Shown: positions 30,765 to 39,771, counted from the first letter of the stretch. The stretch is DNA of 64,000 nt from Myxococcales bacterium (GCA_016716835.1 JADJUW010000003.1:186001-250000), one strand, 5' to 3'. The notes: generated from the sequence alone by a model not told the origin. A program made the numbers and translations.

Positions 30765-33700
30765 CTAGTACAGTCCTGAGCGCAACTTGAATTCGCTATC
30801 GATTTTGTGGCTAATAATCTCTTCGACTTTTCCTGACGCAAGGTCCTCGCTGGTGAGTGGGGCGATGTCGCGCACAGTGAGAGACCCTTCACGATCAATG
30901 CTCAAAAGCCAGTGATTGGTTGGGTCAGTACCCGCCCACAGCGACCGGCTCGGGGCAATGAATTTCGCGACCAACCGGAATTTGAACAAGTCGTAGATCA
31001 GAATTTCATTGTTGTAGGTCGTCGAAAACAAGTAGTTTTTGCTGGCTGAAATCGTTCGTATGATGCCACCGCCTCCCTGTAAGGTTGCGACTCGTACTCC
31101 GGCAGGAAGACTCCATATCGCGATAGTTCCGTCGTCGAGACCAACATAGAGCTGATCACCTGCGGCAGAGATTTCGTCCGCCTTTATTGATGCGGTGTGG
31201 TTCATTTCGACGACGAGATTTCCTGTGAGGCCAAATAGTTTCTCTGATTGGGTGCCACTCGCCACGATATAGCTTCCGTCGGGAGGCACATCTATTCCCG
31301 TGAACTCTCCTGGGATGACAGAGGTTAGTTGCTTAGCTTTCGCATCGAAGATAGAAATTCCTGCCGAAAATCCAACAGCTGCGAGCGTTTTTCCATTCGC
31401 AGACCAAAGCAGTTGGAATGGCTCTTCTGTTAGCTGATGCGTTCCCGCCGTTGCGCCGCTTGCTTCGTGCCATGTCAGGAGGTTTGACTTGCCTACGGTG
31501 GCAAATTCGTGTGTGACTGGGTTAATGGCAACCATTAAAATGTCGTTGCCGATAATTTTTTGAATTCCGAAATCTTGCAAATTTAGTAGCCTTAACACCC
31601 CCGTTCCGTCGAGGCTAATAATCGTTTTCATTTGATTGGTGAGGCCAATCTGCCCTGCAAGTCCCGGTTCCGTATTGAATCGCTCAAATGCTCGGCTTGT
31701 GAGGTCCCACTTTGAGATGCCGCCATTGTCGGCATAGATAAGAGAGTTTGGTGTTGTAAAAATTGGTGGCGCAAAAAAATCGGAGCGATTGTCATCGCCT
31801 GCTCCAAGCGAAAAGGGCAGCGAATCACCTGAGGTGTCCCATAGCTTAACCGTTCCAATTCCTGATGATGTCGCGAGTTCTTGCCGTGTGTCGCTATAAA
31901 CGGCACCTGTCAAGACACCGCCGTGAGGTAGCGTTGCGAGGAGAAACTCACGCTGAGTGTCCCAGAGCTTCGCGCTGCCGTCGCTGGAGAGAGACAGGAG
32001 GCGATTGTTATCGAGGAACGTTAGACTCGAGATCAACCCGGTGTGAGACCTCAGAATGCTGACGTTTCCGCTCGCTAGCTCAGTTACGCGAATTGCCTTG
32101 TCGAGACTGCCAGTCGCGATCCGCGATAAATCGGGACTGATCGAGCACGCCGTTACACCGAGATCATGTGGTGTTGTTGTGAATTGCGATTTTCCCGTTT
32201 TGACATTAAAAATGGCGACGGCTGCCGCATCTTTGCTGGGAGCCGCAGCGAGAACACCATCGGCCGAGACACACGCGCGACTTGTTTTGAGGGTGCCAAG
32301 ATAGGTTGTCGTTCCATCTTTGGCTATGACCCAAGCACGTTTTTCGTGGCCCGTTCGAATAGCGATGGCCGCATCTTGGTTTGGAAACACAAAATACATG
32401 CCGCCCGGTTCCGTCTTGTTTGTAATGATATCGGCCACATCATTGGTTGCTAGCGTCCATCGTTTCAGACTTGCATCGGTCGAGCCACTTGTAATTGAAC
32501 CGGTACTAGGCTGCCACCAAAGCGACGTTACGAAAGAATCGTGTAGTTTACGCTCGTGAATTCGAGAGCCCGTTTCGATATTCCATATGCGTACGATTCC
32601 ATCAGGTCCGGCCGTTGCGATGTCAATGTTGTTTATCCAGGTTGCGTAAATTGCAGATCCAAGCGGCCCTCGCTGTACGATTATGGTTCTAATAGCTTTC
32701 TTTGATTCAAAGTCAGAAACTATGACCGTGCCATCATCGCTGCTTGATAAGAGCTTTGAGCGGTCCGGAGACAATTCGAGATTCCAAACGCCGCTTGTGT
32801 GCTTCGCAATCGTTCCGAGATCGGCTTTCAGTGGCGCGATTGCGCGCGCCAGCATAAAAGGAACTGCTTCATCGTTTGAGTGTCGTGTAAACGCTCGGAA
32901 CAGATAGAGAATGGCGGGTTGGTATTCGTTTGAAACGAGCAGCTGGCGTCCTTGTTCTACATAGCTGCTTGTTAGCTGTTCATTTGCGCGGGCTTCGCTT
33001 GCCACCGCTTTTTCACGAAGGCCTGCGAATACGATGGCGGTTACGACGAGTGCTACCGCCAGCACGCTTAAGATGCCGCGGCGAATGCGTTGCGTGCGCT
33101 GGGCCTCGCGGAGGCTGGCGGTGGCAAAGGCGTCCTCCACGGTGGTGACGGCCCCAGGATAGCGCGATCGCCAAATGCGGTATTCGGTGAGGGTATCGCC
33201 GCGCCATAGTAAGCCGCGGTCGTTGCCGCGATCGGCCCACTGCTTGGCGGCGACGCGCAGTTGGTCGCGCAGGCGGGCGCCTTCGGCGTCTTCGTGACGC
33301 CATTTGACGAGACGAGGCCAGGCGGAGAGCAGCGCTTCGTGGATAACCTCGATGCGCTCGGAATTGTCAGGGCCTTCCTGCGCGACCAAGAGCCGCGAGG
33401 TAATGAGACGCTCCAGCACGGCGTTGGCGCGTTGGCCGCCTGCGACTTGCAAAATCTCGTCTCGACTAAGCGAGGCACGTGTGCCATCGGCGGTGACGAG
33501 GTGGCGAAAAATTTCGCGCACGCTTTTTTGTTCATCATCGCTCAGCGCGCCGAGGACTGACTCAGCGTGGTGGGCCAGTGCGCCGCCGACGCCGCCGAGC
33601 GTCTGATATGCCTTGCGCGTGAGTTTTTTGTAGTGTTTGTCGCGAAATTGCCAGAGCTGGAATGCGGTAAAAGATAACAGCGCCATCGCGGCGGATTGGG

Positions 33701-36125
33701 TCGAGACCTCTTTGGCAATCTCTTCGACAAGTGCCTTGTCCTCGAACGTGTAGCCGACGCGGCGCGCTGGCTCGACAAGAATTCGCTGGAGATCTTCTTC
33801 GACGGGCGTCGTCAGCAGATGAAGGCTGGCAGATAGCCGCTCTCGCAGCCCCGGCACCTGTGCGACCCGAATCAGGAAGTCGTCGCGCAGCGTAATAATG
33901 ACGTGGGCATCAAGCGCTGCATGGTTGGCGAGGCCAAGGATGGCTTCGGCGAAGATCGCTTGCTGCGGCGTGTCGAGGCACATCGTGACCAATTCTTCAA
34001 ACTGGTCGACGACGAGCAGCAAGGGCACAACCTCGTTGCCGCTTTGCTGCAGCGCTGAGAGCGACAAGGCAAGCCCGAGAGGGTTTGATCTAAGTTCGTC
34101 CGGAGATGTCGTGATACCCAGCTGACCAACCGCAAATGCCAAGGCTTCAAGCGGATTGCCGCCGGGGCGCATCACGATGGCGTGATGCTTAGAGGGCAAG
34201 TTTGGGAGTACGCCAGCTTGAACGAACGAGCTCTTTCCAGAGCCTGACGGGCCGACGACTGCTATGAGTCGGCGCCCTTGCATGCGATTGACAAAGCCGA
34301 CGACCTCGGCTTCGCGACCAAAGTAGCGGTCGACGTCGCCGGTGCCAAACGTTGCCAACCCAAGATATGGAGGCACATCCTCGGTGGGCTTATCGGCCTC
34401 GCCTTCGAGCTTGCCACCGCGGAGACGCGCTTCGAAATTTGGGCCCAAGTGAATGGGCCAGATGTCGTCACGTCGCAGCTCAAGATTGCCTGGGAGCGCC
34501 TGGCACTTTGCCTTGTCTTGGTGCGCACCGACGAGCCAAAAAAGTTCTACCGATGAGCCCGCGCTCGATTCGGCGCCCGCGGCCACCGAGCTCAGATCGC
34601 AAACGAGCTGATCGTTGGCATCGAGCAGCAGCACGGCGTCGGTCGTAGCGTCGACGCCGCCAGCCGCGGCGGCGCCGCGGCGCAGGCCCATCCAATAGTT
34701 GGCGCTGCCGTTATTGACGACGACAACTGGATAGGCGCTGAGAAATCGCACGGATTGCAGCACTTTGCCTAGCAGGAGCAGGGCGCCAACAAGGTAGGTA
34801 CGGATGGCATCGCCAGAAGCCTTTGGTCCCGGGTCTTCCTTGTGTGTCGCCAGCAAGGTGTCCATCGCATTTCTCAACGCGCTGCTACCCGTGAAAAATA
34901 CTTCGACGAGTTCGGGTAATGGGTACAGCGCCGGCGCATCTGCGAAGGGGCGCACCAGTTCGCGGCACAATTGCCACCAATCGCTGGCGTCTAGGCTGCT
35001 AGTGGCAAGTTTGTCGAGCAGCGCCTGGGTTTCAGGCGCGTCGCCATGGCGGCCGGTGGCTCGTTGGCGGGCCGCAAGCGCGAGATTTCCCGCATAGGCC
35101 GCGATAACGTACGTCGCCTGCCACATCGCCACGCGGAGCGCCGATGGGGTGCGCGCGCCATCGATGGCCGCGATACATTCCGCAAGCGGCTGAGGCGCCG
35201 CAATCATGAGTTCGTCGCGTAGCTGAGGATCTAACGCGGGCAAATCGACGGCATCAATTGCAAGCCCAGACGCATCGCGCAGCGCCTCGCCAAGCGCCAG
35301 CGCGGTCTGGTAGCGGTCTTTGGGCCGCTTGGCCATAGCTTTAATCAGCACGTCGCTCAGATCGGCTTCGAAGTCACCGGGAAGCGGTGGCGGCGCCTTG
35401 CGCGCGTGTTGCGTCGCCAGCTCCATCGGGGAGTTGCCGGTAAAGGGCGTCTTGCCAGTAAGCACTTCGTAGGCAAGCACGCCGATTGAGTACACGTCGG
35501 TGGTGGGCGAAATCGGGCCGTTTCGCACCCATTGCTCCGGTGCCATATACATCGGCGTACCCGCGACGTCTGAGCCGGTGGCCGTGCCGGCCAAGGAAGC
35601 CTGAGAACCAATGGATTTGGCGAGGTCACTGGCAATCCCAAGATCCAGGAGCTTGGGAAACATATTACCCGCGCGCGAGATAACCATCACGTTGTGTGGC
35701 TTTAGATCGCGATGTACAATGCCTTGCTCGTGCAGCGTGTGGACGACTTCGCACAGGCGATTGAGCAGCGGGATGGCGCGTTGGCGAGGCAAAGCGCCGG
35801 CCTTGAGCATGTCTGAAAGCGACGTGCCGCGGACCAGTTCCATGGCAATCCAAAGCGTGCCGTCGGCCTCGGCGCCGAAGTCGTAGACGTGCGCGGCAAA
35901 TGGGTGATCAATGCGCGAGGCCAAGCGGGCCTCGCGGAGAAATTGCGCCACGCGATCGGCTTCAGCAGCCAGCGAAGGATGAGAAACCTTGACGACGGCC
36001 TGCCGGTCTAAGACTTCTTGGGTCGCCAGGTAGACCGCACCAAAGCCACCTTCGCCGATGCGCTCGCCGATCACAAATGCGCCTAGCCTGCGACCTGGCC
36101 CGATGTCGTGATTGGTGGCGCCCAT
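30765..36125 (-). CDS. Ser/Thr kinase - nSTAND NTPase - WD40 multidomain protein
   Basis: This 1786-residue protein begins with a complete kinase domain (residues about 15-285): GEGGFGAVYLA, K46 in VVKVS, HRD 138-140 followed by LKPHN, DLG 161-163 in place of DFG, and GTPMYMAPEQW. An uncharacterised linker (about 290-600) precedes an nSTAND-type NTPase with Walker A GPSGSGKSS near 625 and Walker B LLLVVDQFEEL near 705. A membrane-like helix lies near 1015-1035, then about ten WD40-like blades to the end. Such proteins are signalling or conflict switches in multicellular bacteria. It lies between LanC-like genes, 53 bases downstream of LanC-like 3. The WD40-coding half (below about 33000) is visibly more AT-rich than the kinase half. 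Confidence 0.9.
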   Translation of the reverse strand: MGATNHDIGPGRRLGAFVIGERIGEGGFGAVYLATQEVLDRQAVVKVSHPSLAAEADRVAQFLREARLASRIDHPFAAHVYDFGAEADGTLWIAMELVRGTSLSDMLKAGALPRQRAIPLLNRLCEVVHTLHEQGIVHRDLKPHNVMVISRAGNMFPKLLDLGIASDLAKSIGSQASLAGTATGSDVAGTPMYMAPEQWVRNGPISPTTDVYSIGVLAYEVLTGKTPFTGNSPMELATQHARKAPPPLPGDFEADLSDVLIKAMAKRPKDRYQTALALGEALRDASGLAIDAVDLPALDPQLRDELMIAAPQPLAECIAAIDGARTPSALRVAMWQATYVIAAYAGNLALAARQRATGRHGDAPETQALLDKLATSSLDASDWWQLCRELVRPFADAPALYPLPELVEVFFTGSSALRNAMDTLLATHKEDPGPKASGDAIRTYLVGALLLLGKVLQSVRFLSAYPVVVVNNGSANYWMGLRRGAAAAGGVDATTDAVLLLDANDQLVCDLSSVAAGAESSAGSSVELFWLVGAHQDKAKCQALPGNLELRRDDIWPIHLGPNFEARLRGGKLEGEADKPTEDVPPYLGLATFGTGDVDRYFGREAEVVGFVNRMQGRRLIAVVGPSGSGKSSFVQAGVLPNLPSKHHAIVMRPGGNPLEALAFAVGQLGITTSPDELRSNPLGLALSLSALQQSGNEVVPLLLVVDQFEELVTMCLDTPQQAIFAEAILGLANHAALDAHVIITLRDDFLIRVAQVPGLRERLSASLHLLTTPVEEDLQRILVEPARRVGYTFEDKALVEEIAKEVSTQSAAMALLSFTAFQLWQFRDKHYKKLTRKAYQTLGGVGGALAHHAESVLGALSDDEQKSVREIFRHLVTADGTRASLSRDEILQVAGGQRANAVLERLITSRLLVAQEGPDNSERIEVIHEALLSAWPRLVKWRHEDAEGARLRDQLRVAAKQWADRGNDRGLLWRGDTLTEYRIWRSRYPGAVTTVEDAFATASLREAQRTQRIRRGILSVLAVALVVTAIVFAGLREKAVASEARANEQLTSSYVEQGRQLLVSNEYQPAILYLFRAFTRHSNDEAVPFMLARAIAPLKADLGTIAKHTSGVWNLELSPDRSKLLSSSDDGTVIVSDFESKKAIRTIIVQRGPLGSAIYATWINNIDIATAGPDGIVRIWNIETGSRIHERKLHDSFVTSLWWQPSTGSITSGSTDASLKRWTLATNDVADIITNKTEPGGMYFVFPNQDAAIAIRTGHEKRAWVIAKDGTTTYLGTLKTSRACVSADGVLAAAPSKDAAAVAIFNVKTGKSQFTTTPHDLGVTACSISPDLSRIATGSLDKAIRVTELASGNVSILRSHTGLISSLTFLDNNRLLSLSSDGSAKLWDTQREFLLATLPHGGVLTGAVYSDTRQELATSSGIGTVKLWDTSGDSLPFSLGAGDDNRSDFFAPPIFTTPNSLIYADNGGISKWDLTSRAFERFNTEPGLAGQIGLTNQMKTIISLDGTGVLRLLNLQDFGIQKIIGNDILMVAINPVTHEFATVGKSNLLTWHEASGATAGTHQLTEEPFQLLWSANGKTLAAVGFSAGISIFDAKAKQLTSVIPGEFTGIDVPPDGSYIVASGTQSEKLFGLTGNLVVEMNHTASIKADEISAAGDQLYVGLDDGTIAIWSLPAGVRVATLQGGGGIIRTISASKNYLFSTTYNNEILIYDLFKFRLVAKFIAPSRSLWAGTDPTNHWLLSIDREGSLTVRDIAPLTSEDLASGKVEEIISHKIDSEFKLRSGLY

Positions 36126-36178
36126 GCCGCCCTAGCTTAGCGCACAATTTTCAGGTGAACGTTAAGCGCGTAAGAAAA

Positions 36179-37390
36179 CTACGCGGTTAGGGTGCGTCGA
36201 AGCGGGGTGAGTATGCCGAGTAGTCGTTCCCATCCCGGGGCTTCACCTTTTATCAGCGCTATAAGAGCCAACACAATGCCCGCTTCACCTTGGAGAAAGG
36301 TGCCGTCAGGCCGCGTGCGGTTGGTCTTGAAACGTAAAAAATTTGCATCCATGCTCCTCAAGGAGAGCGCGTCCTCCACCCACGCCAGGCAGGCACCCGC
36401 CAGCTCGGCAATTGGATAGTCCAACCAACAGCGATGGAAAAAATATGCATGAGACAGTGCGCCATGACAGAGCTCGGCGTTGAGGGATGGTCGTTCCGTC
36501 GGTGAAATAGCGGCGCTTGCGAGAATTGCTGCGAGGTAAGGCTCAACCGCGGCATTCAAGGAAAGCGCGCCCTGCATTCGCATAATGGCAGAGGTTAAGC
36601 TGCCCTCACACCATGACAGGCGACTCGCGAGGCGCCTCTCGCCAGGCACTTCCGCAATTGTACCCACCGCGGTCCAAGGGGGGGAGGCCGTTGCTTCAAG
36701 AAATGAAAGCCACGCTTCCGCGCCAAGAATTAGCTCATCTACGTTGTTTAGCCCCAGGGATTTTACGGACGCTAGTGCAGCGATTACGCCGGCAGCGCCG
36801 TGGCCAGGCCCGCAATAGGTGAGCCCATGTGGAAAGCTTGTTTTCATTTCGGCAGGTAGTTCCGTTGCTTTGGTGATCCAACGGGTCCCGCTGTTATCTG
36901 TTGTCGCGAGGCGACTAATACCCGCAACGGCGAGCTGAGCGAGCTGAGACGCGATGGCTTGATTGCCATTGGTGGCCCTTTCAAGCGCATAAACAATGAC
37001 TCCGGACATGCCGGCAATGATGCCGGCATCTTCCCTCAGCGGATGTTGGTGCCGTAAGCTATCAACTAGCGATCGATCAAAAGTTACTAGTAGTTCATCA
37101 ACGTAGTCAGGGTCATCTACGAGGTGAGCTATCGACCATGCAGCGCCGATTGAGCCGGTTAGCAGCAAAGTCGGTGATGACCCATCCGCGAGCGAGGTGA
37201 TTGCCCTTCGAATAGCATTTTCTAGAAGGATCTCTATTTTCGGTTCTTGCGAAAACTCCGCGTAATAGGCCAAAAAGAGTGCGTTGGACATAGGATCGCG
37301 CGGAGGTTCCGCGATCAGCGTTGTGGCAAGTTGGTGCACCACATCAGTGCATGTGTCGGCAAGGGTGCCTGTTATCAAAGAGGATGACAC
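36179..37390 (-). CDS. LanC-like lanthionine cyclase 3, zinc site intact
   Basis: A 403-residue LanC-family protein. Signature turns are YCGPGHGAAGVI (H197), SWCEGSLTSA with zinc ligand C261, and ELCHGALSHAYF with ligands C308 and H309, then GEAGIVLALIAL near the C-terminus. The zinc triad is therefore kept, although the turn sequences deviate (WCEG instead of WCYG, CHGALS instead of CHGxAG), and the protein is shorter than LanC-like 2. It is the first gene of a probable two-gene unit with the kinase-nSTAND-WD40 protein downstream. The GTG start is preceded by TACAAT at a distance of 6 bases. Confidence 0.85.
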   Translation of the reverse strand: MSSSLITGTLADTCTDVVHQLATTLIAEPPRDPMSNALFLAYYAEFSQEPKIEILLENAIRRAITSLADGSSPTLLLTGSIGAAWSIAHLVDDPDYVDELLVTFDRSLVDSLRHQHPLREDAGIIAGMSGVIVYALERATNGNQAIASQLAQLAVAGISRLATTDNSGTRWITKATELPAEMKTSFPHGLTYCGPGHGAAGVIAALASVKSLGLNNVDELILGAEAWLSFLEATASPPWTAVGTIAEVPGERRLASRLSWCEGSLTSAIMRMQGALSLNAAVEPYLAAILASAAISPTERPSLNAELCHGALSHAYFFHRCWLDYPIAELAGACLAWVEDALSLRSMDANFLRFKTNRTRPDGTFLQGEAGIVLALIALIKGEAPGWERLLGILTPLRRTLTA

Positions 37391-37396
37391 AACTGA

Positions 37397-37402
37397 ATTG
37401 TA
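37397..37402 (-). promoter_or_regulatory. -10-like TACAAT before LanC-like 3
   Basis: On the minus strand TACAAT ends 6 bases before the GTG start at 37390. Together with the terminator at 37450-37469 it suggests that LanC-like 3 and the kinase are transcribed separately from the small peptide gene. The -35 region is weak. Confidence 0.4.
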
Positions 37403-37449
37403 GCGCTTTTTGTTTGTGCGACCGCACGGCTACGGCTCAAACGAAAGAA

Positions 37450-37469
37450 ACCCCAGCGGTAGCTGGGGT
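37450..37469 (-). terminator. Intrinsic terminator after precursor peptide B
   Basis: A perfect 7-base stem (CCCCAGC / GCTGGGG, plus an outer A-T pair) with a 4-base loop is followed on the minus strand by the T-rich run TTTCTTTCGTTT. It lies 34 bases after the stop of the peptide gene at 37504 and before the start of LanC-like 3. Confidence 0.75.
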
Positions 37470-37503
37470 CGGTTAGGTTTCGCGGACTATTGTCGACAAA
37501 GTG

Positions 37504-37755
37504 CTAGCAGCCACACGTATTTTGGGCTTGTCGGCTCCCTTGAGGATCCTTGCAGAACTGAATTCGGACGATATCCGTCGCTCTCGCGTCGGCTACTGGT
37601 ACGCCAAGAGCCCTGGTATCTTCGCCCACGTGTCCCTCCCGAAGATCCGTCCACGGAGCAGGACCAGCTGCGTCGTACAACGCACCAGCTGCATTCGATA
37701 GTGATTCCACAGCGACTCGCGACAGTTTCAATTTTGAGCCATTAATTTTTTTCAT
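37504..37755 (-). CDS. Candidate RiPP-like Cys-rich precursor peptide B
   Basis: An 83-residue peptide with a basic leader (KLKLSRVAVESL, residues 8-19) like that of the peptide at 16710-16904. The C-terminal tail (about residues 58-83) has three Cys (C68, C81, C83) and three Ser/Thr (T60, S74, T80), ending in NTCGC. A strong Shine-Dalgarno GGAGG stands 9 bases before the ATG, and an intrinsic terminator follows the stop, so the gene looks real and monocistronic. The nearest genes are LanC-like 3 and the kinase. By position and layout it is the likely substrate of the LanC-like cyclases. No GG or other cleavage motif is certain (NAAGA at 21-25 is one possibility). Confidence 0.65.
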   Translation of the reverse strand: MKKINGSKLKLSRVAVESLSNAAGALYDAAGPAPWTDLREGHVGEDTRALGVPVADARATDIVRIQFCKDPQGSRQAQNTCGC

Positions 37756-37848
37756 TTTTCATTGCCTCCGAGTTGAAGCTGTGCAGGCTGCATGCCAATC
37801 GATTTCTACGTGTTTACTGGTAGATACGATGTGCAACGCGAGGGAAGT

Positions 37849-37876
37849 AAGTGCACATAAGTGCAGATTTGCACTT
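37849..37876. promoter_or_regulatory. GTGCA direct and inverted repeats upstream of peptide B
   Basis: The sequence AAGTGCAC at 37849-37856 is followed by the dyad AAGTGCAGATTTGCACTT at 37859-37876 (7-base arms, 4-base spacer). Further GTGCA copies occur at 37831 and 37915. This cluster lies about 100 bases upstream of peptide B and 170 bases upstream of the divergent YceI gene, so a regulator site for either is possible. The rest of the 37756-38049 spacer shows no convincing gene; the open frames there overlap the repeats. Confidence 0.45.
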
Positions 37877-38049
37877 GGGACGCACGAACCGATCCATTTG
37901 CATTTGCTGAATGAGTGCACGCCGACAATTTGGGCGACTCCAGAGGGCCGCCGGTTCCAGCCATGCAACAGTCTGTTGTGTAACTAACTGATTACACTGT
38001 AAAAGGCACCCTTGTCGAAGCGCAACATCGTGATAACAGGTACGGCAAG

Positions 38050-39069
38050 ATGGCCGCGCCAGTTTCCAATTCTGCACGTGGTCCATACTGGATCGTTGGG
38101 CTGCCTATAGCGGCCGCCGTTGCGGCTGGCGGGCGCTGGCTGCTGCAAGGCTCGGGCAATCTCTATACGGCGCAGGCCAAGCGGTTTTTTGTGCCGCATC
38201 CCGACCTTGGGTGGCAGGCGGCGCAGACTGAGCGCGTGTGGCTGGGCCTCGATGCGATCGGCGTGCTCGGCATGTGCGCGCTCGGCGTGGCCCTGGCGGC
38301 CTACCTCATCTCGCGGCGAGAGCGCGCGCGGCAGCGCAAGCAAGCCGTCGCCCGCGCAGCGCTAACGCTGGGCGCGCTGATGTCATTTATCGTGCCCGGC
38401 GGGGCGTTTGTGTCGGGCGGTCGCCCCACTGGCGCACGTGACGCGCTGCCGGCCGCGGTTCCGCTGGCGCAACTACCCGACGTGATCGATGGCGGCCTGC
38501 CATCGCCGGTTGGCACGTATGAGGTGGTCGCGGCTCATTCGACGCTGGTCGCCAAGCTCGAAGCGGGCAAGGAGGCCTTCGACGCCGCCTTCGCCGGCGC
38601 GGTCAGCGGCACCTTGAGCGGCGATCTCGCCAACATCGGTGCGGCTGGCGCGCCCATCGAGGCCACTTTTACCGTGCCGGTCAACGTCATCGACACCGGC
38701 ATCTCCATGCGAAACGGCCACGCCAAGGAGTATTTCCACGCCGACGAATTCCCCACCATCTCGTTTGCGCTGGGCGCGTTTACCGCAACGCGCATTGCCT
38801 CGCCAACCTCGCTGCAAGTGCGCGCCAGCGGGACGCTGACGTTGATGGGGCAGGCAGAGCCGGTCGTGTTCTCGGGAACGATTGGGCGCCTCGACGGCGC
38901 GGCGATGCAGCGACTTGGCCTGGCCGCGGCGGCCGCCGCGCTCATCATTGAAGGCTCGTTTTCGCTAAAAATCAGCGAGACCGGGCTGGCCGCCCACCAA
39001 TCAAGCTTTGATCGCGATGAGCTACCCGTGCTAGTTACGCTCGTCTTGCGGCATGTCGCCGCGAACTAA
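38050..39069 (+). CDS. YceI-domain protein with N-terminal membrane segments
   Basis: The 339-residue product has about three hydrophobic segments in the first 125 residues (WIVGLPIAAAVAAGGRWL, AIGVLGMCALGVALAAYLI, LTLGALMSFIVPGGAFV) and then a YceI-like lipocalin domain (about 150-335). The domain is marked by YEVVAAHSTLVAKLE, NGHAKEYFHADEFPTISF and a LTLMGQAEPVVFSGTI strand. YceI proteins bind long-chain isoprenoid or fatty lipids in the periplasm. A second YceI gene follows 54 bases later, on the same strand. Confidence 0.8.
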   Translation: MAAPVSNSARGPYWIVGLPIAAAVAAGGRWLLQGSGNLYTAQAKRFFVPHPDLGWQAAQTERVWLGLDAIGVLGMCALGVALAAYLISRRERARQRKQAVARAALTLGALMSFIVPGGAFVSGGRPTGARDALPAAVPLAQLPDVIDGGLPSPVGTYEVVAAHSTLVAKLEAGKEAFDAAFAGAVSGTLSGDLANIGAAGAPIEATFTVPVNVIDTGISMRNGHAKEYFHADEFPTISFALGAFTATRIASPTSLQVRASGTLTLMGQAEPVVFSGTIGRLDGAAMQRLGLAAAAAALIIEGSFSLKISETGLAAHQSSFDRDELPVLVTLVLRHVAAN

Positions 39070-39123
39070 GTTTAGTCGTTTGTTCGAAACCGCACCGCAA
39101 CCCGAAAGAAAAAGGAATACACC

Positions 39124-39771
39124 ATGAAACTCATCACCAAATCACTCTCACTCCTCCTCCTCGCCACGGCAATCTCCTCGGCCGCCTGCAGCAAATCCGA
39201 CGAGCCAAAGCTCGAGGCCAAGCAACCTGAGCCAGCGCCAGCGCCCGCACCGGCCCCAGCCCCTGCGCCCACCCCAGAGCCCGCGGCGGCGCCTGCCGAG
39301 TACTTCCGCATCGAAGCCTCGCACACGCCAGCCAAACCAACAGATCCAGTCTTGGTCGACGTCGGCTACAAGATCGTCAAGGCCGATTTTGATCCCGCCA
39401 AGCTCGAGGCCGGCACCTTCGAAATCGAGCTCGACCTCGCCAACGTCAAAAGCGGCATCGCCGATCGCGACGCGCATCTCGCGTCGGCCGAATTTCTCGA
39501 CGTCGCCAAGTCGGCCAAGGGTTCGGTCAAAGTCTCCGGCCTGAAAAAAGACGGCGACAAGACTTACTCCGGCGAAGCCACCGTAAGCCTCAAGGGCATC
39601 GAGAAGAAACTCCCGATCAAGCTAGAAGTCCTCGAAGTCGGCGCCGATGGCTCGGTCAAGGTGAAGGGCGAAGCCGCCTTTACGCTCGCAGATTTTAAAT
39701 TCGGCAACGCCGAAGGCAAGGTTGGTAGCGACCTCAAGGCCTCCGTGCAACTCGTGCTCAAGAAGATCTAG
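39124..39771 (+). CDS. YceI-family lipoprotein
   Basis: A 215-residue lipoprotein: lipobox AISSAAC (Cys about residue 22), an Ala-Pro repeat linker (PAPAPAPAP, coded at about 39232-39290), then a YceI lipocalin-fold domain (VDVGYKIVKADFDPAKLEAGTFEIELDL, DRDAHLASAEFLDVAK, GEATVSLKGIEKKLPIKLEV). It probably binds a lipid or amphiphile at the membrane surface. A Shine-Dalgarno AAAGGA lies 7 bases before the ATG. The pair of YceI genes is probably one transcription unit. Confidence 0.85.
   Translation: MKLITKSLSLLLLATAISSAACSKSDEPKLEAKQPEPAPAPAPAPAPAPTPEPAAAPAEYFRIEASHTPAKPTDPVLVDVGYKIVKADFDPAKLEAGTFEIELDLANVKSGIADRDAHLASAEFLDVAKSAKGSVKVSGLKKDGDKTYSGEATVSLKGIEKKLPIKLEVLEVGADGSVKVKGEAAFTLADFKFGNAEGKVGSDLKASVQLVLKKI

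Noticed and set aside
37410..37745. Open frame of 111 codons on the plus strand over peptide B
   Set aside because: It is antisense to the peptide gene, covers its terminator, and has no protein-like features.
37759..37968. Open frame with several Cys (69 codons, minus strand) as a third precursor peptide
   Set aside because: It lacks the KLxL leader, covers the GTGCA repeats and the peptide B upstream region, and has no ribosome-binding site.
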